NCBI GenBank assembly: GCA_016868855.1
Contig: VGFP01000001.1
Coordinates: 186,001-250,000, forward strand
Source of the DNA: Bacteroidota bacterium
Lineage (GTDB): Bacteria; Bacteroidota; Bacteroidia; Chitinophagales; Chitinophagaceae
Length of the DNA stretch: 64,000 nt
Direction: 5' to 3'
The notes under the pieces were generated by a model. The model made no database searches, had not been told where the DNA came from, and saw nothing but the letters and a program-made list of their open reading frames with translations. A program made the position numbers and the translations under genes. How positions within the stretch are numbered: position 1 is the first letter of the stretch; the number at the start of each line of letters is the position of its first letter. This document shows positions 1 to 8,038 of the stretch, piece after piece.

Positions 1-296
1 TCATATTCAAAATCACTCACATAACGGATACCACGTAAAATATAGTTGGCATTCATCTGTTTACAGAATTCGACCGTGAGTCCCTCGTATACAGCAGAAG
101 ATATTTTTTCTTCTTTACCGAAAATTTCATCGATCCACAATTTTCTTTGTTCTGCACTGAACATGAGAGCTTTACCTACATTGGTTCCAATTGCTACCAC
201 AATCTTATCAAACAAAGGCAATGCACGATTGATGATATCAACATGCCCCAATGTCAGCGGATCAAATGTCCCGGGGAAAACACAGATTTTCTGCAT
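1..296 (-). CDS. coaD: Phosphopantetheine adenylyltransferase, C-terminus beyond window
   Basis: This enzyme transfers AMP from ATP to 4'-phosphopantetheine, the penultimate step of coenzyme A synthesis. The first 98 codons are visible. They open with MQKICVFPGTFDPLTLGHVD, which carries the nucleotidyltransferase TxGH motif (TLGH), and they end in RGIRYVSDFE, matching the conserved RGxRxxSDFEYE block of the family. The rest (about 60 residues) lies outside the window. The ATG at 296 sits 10 bases after the pyrB stop, so it is probably the last visible gene of the prfB-pruA-pyrR-pyrB run. Family assignment is firm; only the 3' end is missing. Confidence 0.95.
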   Translation of the reverse strand, partial: MQKICVFPGTFDPLTLGHVDIINRALPLFDKIVVAIGTNVGKALMFSAEQRKLWIDEIFGKEEKISSAVYEGLTVEFCKQMNANYILRGIRYVSDFEY

Positions 297-306
297 GTGC
301 AATTGT

Positions 307-1242
307 TTAATTATTTGCCTCTCTTCTACCTGAAAGCAAATATAGTACAGCCATTCTTACTGCTACCCCATTTTCAACCTGATCTAAAATGATGGATTGA
401 CCGCTGTCTGCCACATCGGAGTCGAGTTCCACCCCACGGTTGATCGGACCCGGATGCATGATGACGATGTCTTTTTGAAGGGATGATAAGAGTGATTTGG
501 TAATCCCGTAAGCACGGTTGTACTCCCTCAAAGATGAGAACAGCACCTGATTCTGACGCTCCAATTGAATCCTGAGTACATTGGCTGCATCGCACCAATC
601 CAATGCCTCTTTTACATTATAGGTTATATTAATTCCGAAAGCGTCTTTCAGGTATTTGGGAATCAAAGTAGGTGGACCCGCAACAGTGACTTCTGCTCCC
701 ATTTTGGTGAGCAGGTAAATATTGCTCAAAGCCACCCTCGAGTGCATGATGTCTCCTATGATGGCAATCTTTTTGCCTTGGAGTCCGCCTAATTTCTCCT
801 GTATAGAAAAAGCATCCAACAATGCCTGGGTGGGATGTTCATTGATGCCATCACCTGCATTTACAATGGCAGCGGGAATATGTTCTGCCAGAAAATGTGG
901 AGCACCGGTAGCACTGTGTCGCATGACAACCATGTCCACTTTCATCGACAGAATATTGTTGACCGTATCCAACAGTGTTTCGCCTTTTGAAACAGAAGAT
1001 CCGCTGGCTGAAAAGTTGATCGTGTCTGCACTGAGTCGCTTTTCGGCCAATTCAAAAGAGATTCTTGTCCTGGTTGAATTTTCGTAAAACAGATTTACGA
1101 TGGTAACATCTCTGAGGGATGGGACCTTTTTAATGGGACGCTGTAAAACTTCTTTGAATTGTTTTGCTGTATCTAAAATGATTTGAACATCCTTCGGTTG
1201 AAGGTCTCTAATGCCAAGCAGATGTTTTGTACTAAGCTGCAT
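307..1242 (-). CDS. pyrB: Aspartate carbamoyltransferase catalytic subunit
   Basis: The enzyme makes N-carbamoyl-aspartate from carbamoyl phosphate and aspartate, the committed step of pyrimidine synthesis. At 311 residues it has the usual length. The carbamoyl-phosphate signature ENSTRTR is at residues 54-60 and HPTQALLD at 136-143, followed by the aspartate-binding half. No pyrI regulatory subunit is nearby, so it probably acts as the unregulated trimer type. It lies 51 bases downstream of pyrR. A TAGCTTTG promoter element ends only 7 bases before the ATG, so it may also be transcribed from its own start with almost no leader. Confidence 0.97.
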   Translation of the reverse strand: MQLSTKHLLGIRDLQPKDVQIILDTAKQFKEVLQRPIKKVPSLRDVTIVNLFYENSTRTRISFELAEKRLSADTINFSASGSSVSKGETLLDTVNNILSMKVDMVVMRHSATGAPHFLAEHIPAAIVNAGDGINEHPTQALLDAFSIQEKLGGLQGKKIAIIGDIMHSRVALSNIYLLTKMGAEVTVAGPPTLIPKYLKDAFGINITYNVKEALDWCDAANVLRIQLERQNQVLFSSLREYNRAYGITKSLLSSLQKDIVIMHPGPINRGVELDSDVADSGQSIILDQVENGVAVRMAVLYLLSGRREANN

Positions 1243-1249
1243 TAGGGTG

Positions 1250-1257
1250 CAAAGCTA
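1250..1257 (-). promoter_or_regulatory. Bacteroidota-type -7 element before pyrB
   Basis: The minus strand reads TAGCTTTG, fitting the Bacteroidota sigma factor consensus TAnnTTTG. It ends 7 bases before the pyrB ATG at 1242, so the transcript would have a leader of only a few bases. No clear TTTG -33 element was identified at the ideal spacing. Confidence 0.55.
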
Positions 1258-1293
1258 TTGTTTTATTGTGATTTTTCGAATTATTTATTTTCA

Positions 1294-1824
1294 CTACACA
1301 CTTTCGTATAGAATCACCTTTTTTTCATCCCCCCAGTAGACTTTTACTTTTTGGGTTACAATGGAATCAATGGATTTACCGACAAAATCAGGATGAATGG
1401 GCAATTCTCTGCTGAATTTTCTATCAACCAAAATACAGAGCTCTACTTTTTTTGCCCTCCCATGATCCAACAATGCATCCATCGCAGCCCTGATGGTTCT
1501 TCCTGTATAGAGTACATCATCGATCAAAATCACATTTTTATTTTCTATCGAAAAAGGCAGTTCTGTGACATTGGGCATGTGAATTTGACCCCGGAAATCA
1601 TCTCTGTAAAAAGTGATATCCAATTTTCCATATTGAATGTTCACATCAGGATGAATTTCTTTGATGTATTGATAGATATAGTCACTGATTACAATACCTC
1701 TTGGCTGGATACCGATCAGACAAGTATCTTCAAATGGAAAGTGATTTTCAATCAACTCATGTGCCAACCTTTGCAGGGTCAGCCTGAGTTGCTTTTCTTC
1801 CATGATGGTACTCACTCCTTTCAT
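1294..1824 (-). CDS. pyrR: PyrR, uracil phosphoribosyltransferase / pyrimidine regulator
   Basis: PyrR proteins are PRTases that convert uracil and PRPP to UMP, and in Firmicutes they also bind pyr mRNA to control attenuation. The PRPP-binding loop IDDVLYTGRT (residues 101-110) and the DITFYRDD block are typical. The start at 1824 (MKGVSTIMEEKQ) gives 176 residues and lines up with the Bacillus protein from its first residue. An alternative ATG at 1803 is preceded 11 bases upstream by AAGGAG, an unusual Shine-Dalgarno for this genome. It lies between pruA and pyrB on the same strand. No PyrR-binding attenuator is obvious in the 51-base gap to pyrB, so a regulatory role is unproven. Confidence 0.93.
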   Translation of the reverse strand: MKGVSTIMEEKQLRLTLQRLAHELIENHFPFEDTCLIGIQPRGIVISDYIYQYIKEIHPDVNIQYGKLDITFYRDDFRGQIHMPNVTELPFSIENKNVILIDDVLYTGRTIRAAMDALLDHGRAKKVELCILVDRKFSRELPIHPDFVGKSIDSIVTQKVKVYWGDEKKVILYESV

Positions 1825-1846
1825 AATGTGTTCAAAGGTATTGATT

Positions 1847-3478
1847 CTATTCAGCAGATAAAAATGGGTATCTGTAATCTTTCGGCGGCTCAAATGTTTC
1901 TTTCACAGTTCTTACACTCAACCATCTGTACAGGTTGATGGCAGATCCGGCCTTGTCATTGGTACCAGATGCTCTTGCTCCACCGAAAGGTTGCTGACCT
2001 ACAACTGCTCCAGTTGGTTTGTCATTGATGTAAAAATTACCGGCAGCATGCTTCAACGCTTTGGTAGCTTGCACAACCGCCTGCCTGTCCTGCGAAATAA
2101 TTGAACCTGTCAGCGCATATGGAGAAGTTTGATCTACCAATTTCAATGTATCAGCAAATTTCTTTTCATTGTAAACATGAATGGTCAGTACTGGTCCAAA
2201 TATCTCCTCACACATGGTAGTGTACTTTGGATCTGTTGCTTCAATGATGGTAGGCTCAACAAAATAACCCTTGCTTTTATCGCATTTGCCTCCAACCAAT
2301 ATTTTTGCTTTGGGAGCTTTCTTGGCACCGTCTATATATGACTTGATTTTATTGAATGATTTCTCATCAATCACTGCTGAAATGAAATTTCTGAAATCTT
2401 CTACAGATCCCATTTTGAAACTTTTTACACCATCCACCAATTTCTTTTTAACAACATTTGCAAGATTGGAAGGGATATATGCTCTCGAAGCAGCAGAACA
2501 TTTTTGTCCCTGGAACTCAAAAGCACCTCTCAACAAAGCCGTCGCTACCACATCTGGATCTGCAGAAGGATGTACCATTACAAAATCCTTGCCGCCGGTC
2601 TCACCTACGATTCTAGGATATGAATTGTATCTTGAGATATTTTCACCGATGGTCTTCCACATTTGATTGAAAACTCCTGTTGAACCAGTAAAGTGGACAC
2701 CTGCAAAATCAGGATGTTTGAAGCAAACATCACCGAGGGTTGGTCCATCCACAAAAATCAAGTTGATCACACCATCCGGCAATCCAGCCTCTTTCATCAG
2801 TTTCATAAACATCTGAGCTGAATAGACTTGAGTATTGGCGCATTTCCACACTACAGTATTACCACACAATGCCGCTGATGCAGGAAGGTTGGCACCAATG
2901 GCAGTGAAATTGAATGGGGTTACAGCCAAAACAAATCCTTCCAGGGGACGATATTCTAAACGGTTGTGTACACCCGGACTCGAAATCGGCTGTTGCTGGT
3001 ATATTTCACTTAAAAAATGAACATTGAATTTTAAAAAATCGATCAGTTCACAAGCGCTGTCAATTTCTGCCTGAAAAACAGTCTTGCTTTGTCCGAGCAT
3101 GGTTGTACCATTCATGTAAGGACGATACTTTCCGGCTATCAAATCTGCTGCTTTGAGAAAAATGGCAGCCCTGCTCTCCCAAGGCATGTTCTCCCAATCC
3201 TTTTTTGCAGACAATGCTGCATCAATAGCCATTTTCACATGTTTGGCATCACCCATGTAAAAGTGACCGAGCAAATGCTTGGTTTCGTGTGGAGGTCTGA
3301 TTTCCATTTTCTGATTGGTCCTGATTTCTTTTGAACCAATGTACATGGGTACATCTACCTTGGTAGATTTTAATTCCTTCAACACTTCCTTCAATCTTGT
3401 TTTTTCTGCAGATCCCTGTGTATAAGATAAAACAGGTTCATTGGCAGGCAGAGGCAAACTGTAGTGTCCGTTGTTCAT
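1847..3478 (-). CDS. pruA: L-glutamate gamma-semialdehyde (P5C) dehydrogenase
   Basis: This NAD-dependent aldehyde dehydrogenase oxidises pyrroline-5-carboxylate/glutamate semialdehyde to glutamate, the second step of proline breakdown. The 543-residue length fits the single-function PruA group; there is no fused proline dehydrogenase. The catalytic-cysteine segment reads FEFQGQKCSAASRAY, and VGETGGKDFV supplies the active-site glutamate region. The N-terminal VTPFNFTA block is the usual Rossmann-fold landmark. The gene starts 14 bases after the prfB stop and ends 22 bases before the pyrR ATG, implying cotranscription with genes of no obvious shared pathway. Confidence 0.95.
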   Translation of the reverse strand: MNNGHYSLPLPANEPVLSYTQGSAEKTRLKEVLKELKSTKVDVPMYIGSKEIRTNQKMEIRPPHETKHLLGHFYMGDAKHVKMAIDAALSAKKDWENMPWESRAAIFLKAADLIAGKYRPYMNGTTMLGQSKTVFQAEIDSACELIDFLKFNVHFLSEIYQQQPISSPGVHNRLEYRPLEGFVLAVTPFNFTAIGANLPASAALCGNTVVWKCANTQVYSAQMFMKLMKEAGLPDGVINLIFVDGPTLGDVCFKHPDFAGVHFTGSTGVFNQMWKTIGENISRYNSYPRIVGETGGKDFVMVHPSADPDVVATALLRGAFEFQGQKCSAASRAYIPSNLANVVKKKLVDGVKSFKMGSVEDFRNFISAVIDEKSFNKIKSYIDGAKKAPKAKILVGGKCDKSKGYFVEPTIIEATDPKYTTMCEEIFGPVLTIHVYNEKKFADTLKLVDQTSPYALTGSIISQDRQAVVQATKALKHAAGNFYINDKPTGAVVGQQPFGGARASGTNDKAGSAINLYRWLSVRTVKETFEPPKDYRYPFLSAE

Positions 3479-3492
3479 ATAATTGATTTTCT

Positions 3493-4585
3493 TTAAGAAA
3501 CATTTTCTTTTTCCATCATCAGGAATGCTTTGATAAATCCATCCAATTCTCCATCCATGACCGGTTGCACATTGCCCACTTCATAATCCGTCCGGTGATC
3601 CTTGATCATCTTATATGGATGAAAAACATAGCTTCTGATTTGACTTCCCCACTCTATTTTTTTCTTGGATGCGTTGTTGGCATTTTTAAGGGCTTCCCGT
3701 TTGCGCATCTCTTCCTCATACAACTTACTTTTGAGCATCTTCAGGGCTTTCTCTCTGTTCTCACCCTGTGTTCTTGCTTGTTGGCACTCTACAATGATGC
3801 CGCTTGGAATATGTTTCAAACGGACGGCAGTTTCCACCTTGTTTACGTTTTGTCCGCCTTTACCACCTGAGCGGTAGAATTCCCATTCAATATCAGCTGG
3901 ACTCACTTCAATTTCTATTGAATCATCCACCAAAGGGTAAACATACACAGAGGCAAAAGAAGTATGTCGTCTGGCATTGCTGTCAAATGGTGAGATTCTC
4001 ACCAAACGATGAACACCATTTTCAGCTTTTAAAAATCCGTATGCAAAGGGGCCGTCAAATTGCAATACGGCAGATTTGATACCTGTACCATCGCCATCCT
4101 GCCAATCGAGTTCTGTGACGGTCCACCCCTGTTTGTCGCCGTACATTCTGTACATCCTCACCAACATTTCTGCCCAGTCCTGGCTCTCAGTACCACCGGC
4201 ACCACTGTTGACCTGCAAAACAGCTGGAAGTTCATCTTCAGGCTGGTTCAACGTGCTTTTGAATTCTGCTTCATCGAGTGACTGCAGGGCTTTATCGTAT
4301 GCTTGTTTTACTTCTTCTTCTGTACACTCACTTTCTTTCCAAAAATCAAACAGGACGGCGAAATCCTCCACAGCATTTGACGTGAGTTGGTATAAATTCA
4401 GCCAATACTCATTCAGCTTGATATTTTTCAATATCTCAGTTGCACGCTTGTTGTCATCCCAAAATCCTGGAGAAAGTGACTTTTGTTTGTCTTCGTTTAC
4501 CTTATATTGTCTGTTTTCGACGTCAAAGAAACCTCCTCAAGACAGCAACACGGTCTCTCATATCTTTTAAATGCTCAATTGTCAT
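3493..4585 (-). CDS. prfB: Peptide chain release factor 2, with programmed +1 frameshift
   Basis: RF2 reads UGA and UAA stop codons and triggers release of the finished protein. The gene is in two frames. A 20-codon leader ([20 protein letters not shown]) ends at an in-frame TGA at 4523-4525. Skipping one base continues as DVENRQYKV and then the long second frame, giving 363 residues, the normal length. The stop-codon recognition motif SPF is near residues 198-200 and the catalytic GGQ near 243-245 ([11 protein letters not shown]). The shift site CTT TGA C is preceded by AGGAGG. As in other bacteria, this makes RF2 supply control its own synthesis. A TAACTTTG promoter element ends 6 bases before the ATG. 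Confidence 0.97.
4522..4537 (-). promoter_or_regulatory. prfB: RF2 programmed frameshift site
   Basis: Read on the minus strand the site is AGGAGG (4537-4532), then TTT, then CTT TGA C with TGA at 4525-4523. This is the classic RF2 +1 shift arrangement: an internal Shine-Dalgarno a few bases upstream of a slippery CUU followed by the poorly terminating UGAC. The frames before and after the site encode contiguous RF2 sequence, which confirms the shift. Confidence 0.95.
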
Positions 4586-4591
4586 AAGTTG

Positions 4592-4599
4592 CAAAGTTA
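4592..4599 (-). promoter_or_regulatory. Bacteroidota-type -7 element before prfB
   Basis: The minus strand reads TAACTTTG and then CAACTT before the ATG at 4585. It matches TAnnTTTG, and identical octamers precede lipA, rpsO and sdhC in this window. The predicted leader is only two or three bases. Confidence 0.65.
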
Positions 4600-4669
4600 A
4601 ATCAAATAGCCAACATGGGATTGCCCAAATTTTATACAACAATTTGTCCATCAGGTTGTTTTCGTAGGT

Positions 4670-5452
4670 ATGCACGAGCTTTATAATTTCCTGTTTTCCT
4701 GGCAACTTTTCCCTGAAATGGGTACTTACCATACTGCAGATCGACCAAAATCCGGTACCTATAAAATCAATTATTTACAAGATCACTCCTCTCTGCAGAT
4801 TGAACTGAATTGGGTGGGGATAGACAACCATGCTTACAATACATCCTACCTGATCACTCCAAACGGAGAAAAACATGCGATTGAAAACAACCTCATTTTT
4901 GATGAAGCTGCTTACCGGTTTCAGGATCATAAATATTTTACAATCCATTTGTTTTCAAATGGAAAAGCTTTCGTTGATATAGCACATGAAATCTTACACA
5001 ATGGATACCTGAAAGTTACAGAAACCAAATTCGAAGATGATGGGACTCAAACAATAGATATTTCCATTTATCATAAACAATTGAGTGTGCTTCCTTATGC
5101 AGCCTCTGTAGCAGGTGCTGTCATCAAACCAACTGAGGTTGGCATGATCAAACACAAAGCCCTTGCTGCTATGGAAGAACAAACTGATCTGCAATTGAAT
5201 CAGATCAGACAACAAATTGAACTGCTTGCTTCACAGGCTCAGGAAATCAATCGAAGAAAAGAATTGTCCATGATGATTTACAATGCCCAACTGAGTTTTA
5301 CCCCTGTGATGGGAAACACGTATCATTTGTATGAAAAGAAAGATGGATCTTACTTTCTCTCAATGATTGCTCCAAAAGAATGGAACAACCAATTTGTCAC
5401 CATAGCCTCCGTAAAAATGTTGGCTGATCATACCTGGATTGAAGTGAAATAA
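4670..5452 (+). CDS. DUF2452 family protein with an extra N-terminal domain
   Basis: The function is unknown. Residues from about 138 to the end carry the DUF2452 pattern: LPYAASVAGAVIKPTEVG, a helical region QTDLQLNQIRQQIELLASQA, then YHLYEK, LSMIAPKEW and a terminal LADHTW. That domain is also found alone in short bacterial and animal proteins. The first 130 or so residues are beta-rich and look like a separate small beta-barrel or lipocalin-like domain, but I do not recognise it. No signal peptide is seen, so it is probably cytoplasmic. The start could be the ATG at 4670 or 4718. The gene is divergent from prfB and convergent with dnaK, sharing a terminator with the latter. Confidence 0.8.
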   Translation: MHELYNFLFSWQLFPEMGTYHTADRPKSGTYKINYLQDHSSLQIELNWVGIDNHAYNTSYLITPNGEKHAIENNLIFDEAAYRFQDHKYFTIHLFSNGKAFVDIAHEILHNGYLKVTETKFEDDGTQTIDISIYHKQLSVLPYAASVAGAVIKPTEVGMIKHKALAAMEEQTDLQLNQIRQQIELLASQAQEINRRKELSMMIYNAQLSFTPVMGNTYHLYEKKDGSYFLSMIAPKEWNNQFVTIASVKMLADHTWIEVK

Positions 5453-5456
5453 AAAA

Positions 5457-5482
5457 GCGACCTGAATCATCAGATCGCCTTT
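5457..5482. terminator. Terminator hairpin between DUF2452 gene and dnaK
   Basis: GCGACCTGA and TCAGATCGC form a 9-pair stem with one mismatch and an ATCA loop. It is flanked by an A-run on the left and CTTTT on the right, so it can terminate from both sides of this convergent pair. Confidence 0.75.
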
Positions 5483-5502
5483 TCAAACACTAAAACAAAA
5501 TT

Positions 5503-7398
5503 TTATTTAACTTCTTCAAATTCTGCATCCGTTACGTTTTCAGCATTGGTAGCACCCGCTTGTTCAGGTCCAGGTTGTGCACCAGCCTCAGCTCCTTGGG
5601 TTGCGTTGTACATATCCTGACTCGCAGCCATCCATGCATCATTCAATTCTTTGGTAGCAGCTTCAATGTTGGCCAGGTCTTGTTGTTTGTGTACCTCTTT
5701 TAGCTTGTTCAATGCATTTTCAATTACTGATTTTTTCTCAGCAGGGATTTTTTCACCAAACTCTTTCAGTTGTTTTTCAGTTTGGAAAATCAAACCGTCA
5801 GCAGCATTGATTTTTTCAACTTTATCACGTGCTTCTTTATCGGTTGTTTCATTGGCCTTCGCCTCTGCTTTCATTTTTTCAATTTCCTCCTTGGTCAAAC
5901 CACTTCCTGCTTCAATTCTAATCTTCTGCTCTTTACCTGTTCCCTTGTCCTTTGCACTTACGTTGAGGATACCATTTGCATCAATGTCGAATGTAACTTC
6001 AATTTGAGGAACACCTCTTGGTGCAGGTGGAATATTGTCAAGGTTGAAGATTCCCAATGTTTTGTTTTGATTGGCCATTGGTCTCTCTCCCTGCAGTACA
6101 TGAATTTGTACTCCAGGTTGGTTGTCTGATGCAGTTGAGAATGTTTCAGATTTCTTTGCAGGAATGGTGGTATTGGATGGAATCAAGACTGTCATAACAC
6201 CTCCCATTGTTTCAATACCCAATCCCAGTGGAGTTACATCGAGTAACAATACATCTTTCACTTCACCGGTCAATACCGCACCCTGCACACCTGCGCCGAT
6301 GGCAACAGCTTCATCTGGATTCACACTCTTGTTGGGCTTCTTGCCAAAAAACTTTTCTACAATTTCTTGAACCTTGGGTATTCTGGTAGATCCTCCTACA
6401 AGAATAACCTCATCGATTTCTGTTGCTTTCATTCCAGCATCTTTCAAAGCCTGCTCGCAAGGTTTCAAACAGCGTTCAAACAAGTTGTCTGCAATTTGCT
6501 CAAATTTTGCGCGGCTCAACTTCTTCACCAGGTGCTTGGGAACTCCATCTATTGCTGTGATGTATGGAAGATTGATTTCAGTTTCTGCAGAAGATGACAA
6601 TTCGATTTTTGCTTTCTCAGCTGCTTCTTTCAAACGCTGAAGTGCCATTGGATCTTTTCTCAGGTCAACGTTTTCATCCTTTTGGAACTCTTCCGCCAGC
6701 CAGTCCATGATCACTTTGTCGAAATCATCACCACCCAGGTGTGTATCACCATTGGTTGATTTTACTTCAAATACGCCATCTCCCAATTCCAATACAGAGA
6801 TGTCGAAGGTTCCACCACCCAAATCAAATACAGCAATTTTACTGTCAACATTTTTCTTGTCAAGTCCATAAGCAAGCGCAGCTGCCGTAGGTTCGTTGAT
6901 GATACGGCGTACATTCAAACCTGCAATTTCACCTGCCTCTTTAGTAGCCTGACGCTGTGCGTCGTTGAAGTATGCCGGAACGGTTACAACCGCTTCGGTT
7001 ACTTCCTGGCCCAGGTAATCTTCAGCAATTTTCTTCATTTTTTGAAGCACCATCGCACTGATTTCCTGTGGAGTATACAATCTACCATCGATATCGATTC
7101 TTACGGTATTGTTGTCACCTTTGGCAACTTTATAACTCCAATGTTTGATTTCCTCGGTTACTTCATCATTACGGCGTCCCATGAAACGCTTCACACTCGT
7201 GATGGTATTGATGGGATTGGTAATAGCCTGACGCTTGGCAGGATCACCTACTTTTCTCTCCCCATTTTTCAAAAAAGCCACAACGCTCGGACTCGTCCTT
7301 CTTCCTTCATCATTTGCAATTACCACAGGCTCATTTCCCTCCATTACAGATACGCAACTGTTGGTTGTACCCAGGTCTATTCCAATAATTTTTGCCAT
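5503..7398 (-). CDS. dnaK: Chaperone DnaK (Hsp70)
   Basis: DnaK is the ATP-dependent Hsp70 chaperone that binds exposed hydrophobic segments of client proteins. The 631-residue protein begins [18 protein letters not shown] (phosphate-1 loop). It contains the FDLGGGTFD and [10 protein letters not shown] nucleotide-binding motifs, then the substrate-binding domain with [10 protein letters not shown]. The tail has the usual low-complexity G/A/Q stretch and the terminal acidic [10 protein letters not shown]. No grpE or dnaJ is adjacent, so dnaK appears monocistronic. The 150-base upstream region holds a set of CTGACAA/TTGTCAG repeats that may be operator sites. Confidence 0.99.
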   Translation of the reverse strand: MAKIIGIDLGTTNSCVSVMEGNEPVVIANDEGRRTSPSVVAFLKNGERKVGDPAKRQAITNPINTITSVKRFMGRRNDEVTEEIKHWSYKVAKGDNNTVRIDIDGRLYTPQEISAMVLQKMKKIAEDYLGQEVTEAVVTVPAYFNDAQRQATKEAGEIAGLNVRRIINEPTAAALAYGLDKKNVDSKIAVFDLGGGTFDISVLELGDGVFEVKSTNGDTHLGGDDFDKVIMDWLAEEFQKDENVDLRKDPMALQRLKEAAEKAKIELSSSAETEINLPYITAIDGVPKHLVKKLSRAKFEQIADNLFERCLKPCEQALKDAGMKATEIDEVILVGGSTRIPKVQEIVEKFFGKKPNKSVNPDEAVAIGAGVQGAVLTGEVKDVLLLDVTPLGLGIETMGGVMTVLIPSNTTIPAKKSETFSTASDNQPGVQIHVLQGERPMANQNKTLGIFNLDNIPPAPRGVPQIEVTFDIDANGILNVSAKDKGTGKEQKIRIEAGSGLTKEEIEKMKAEAKANETTDKEARDKVEKINAADGLIFQTEKQLKEFGEKIPAEKKSVIENALNKLKEVHKQQDLANIEAATKELNDAWMAASQDMYNATQGAEAGAQPGPEQAGATNAENVTDAEFEEVK

Positions 7399-7458
7399 AA
7401 TTCAATGTTTAGATACTGATTGGTTGCAATCTGTATGCCGATGGGAATTTTAAGAAAA

Positions 7459-7528
7459 CTTGTCAGGTTAATTGCTAAATAACTGACAAACAGTTAGTTA
7501 TAATGTAAATTTCATTACAATTTGTCAG
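7459..7528. promoter_or_regulatory. Repeated CTGACAA/TTGTCAG boxes upstream of dnaK
   Basis: Three related octamers lie in the dnaK 5' region: CTTGTCAG (7459-7466), CTGACAAA (7483-7490) and TTTGTCAG (7521-7528). The last two form a perfect inverted repeat. A smaller dyad, TAACTG-ACAAA-CAGTTA (7480-7496), is nested in the middle copy. No CIRCE element and no clear TAnnTTTG promoter is present. The arrangement suggests a heat-shock or stress operator, but that is inference. Confidence 0.4.
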
Positions 7529-7549
7529 CTTTACAGTCAATAGAAATGG

Positions 7550-8029
7550 CTACGGGTTCGAACTTGTTTTGAAACTGAAATACTTCTGCGAAACAAAGCT
7601 CACCCCAACAACAAAGAAAGTGGTGAGAAATTTTGAAATGGTGGGATAGAAATGAAGCTTATCTACAAATAATTTGAGGAATATATAATTCAAAAATAGA
7701 CTTAGACAAACCGTGAGAAAATACCTGAAGAGCTGTACCCTTCCCCTCAAATAGGAATCCTGAAAAACAATTGTCTTGTTCAGATAGAATCCTGTTGGAA
7801 AACTTACACAAAACGCGAGCAGGAAAGCTCCGATATGTGGACTGACTGTAATAAAAGGAAGATGGATAAATTGTTTCTGCAATGCGTAATTGTAAATCAG
7901 AAAAAATAACAGCAAATCAAAAACAGTATTTGCTCCTCCGCAGGCTGCATACCTGAATGTAGTTCTATCAACAATTTTGCTGAAGAAAGGATAGAAAAGA
8001 TCTAATATATACTCTATTGCCTTTTTCAA
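7550..8029 (-). CDS. GtrA-like four-helix membrane protein
   Basis: GtrA-family proteins are small inner-membrane proteins linked to flipping of lipid-linked sugars or to cell-surface polysaccharide assembly. The 159-residue protein has about four hydrophobic helices. It shows the family landmarks RYAACGGANTVFDLLLFF near residues 26-43 and FPTGFYLNKTIVF near 76-88. There is no ATG in a sensible place; the first usable start is TTG at 8029, nine bases after the stop of the upstream acetyltransferase-like gene, implying translational coupling. No glycosyltransferase is nearby, so the substrate cannot be guessed. Confidence 0.82.
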   Translation of the reverse strand: MKKAIEYILDLFYPFFSKIVDRTTFRYAACGGANTVFDLLLFFLIYNYALQKQFIHLPFITVSPHIGAFLLAFCVSFPTGFYLNKTIVFQDSYLRGRVQLFRYFLTVCLSLFLNYIFLKLFVDKLHFYPTISKFLTTFFVVGVSFVSQKYFSFKTSSNP

Positions 8030-8038
8030 AAAGCCTGA

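Noticed and set aside
1847-1893. A longer PyrR start inside pruA
   Set aside because: The extra N-terminal residues are not part of the PyrR family and would overlap the pruA 3' end by 47 bases; the starts at 1824 or 1803 match the family.
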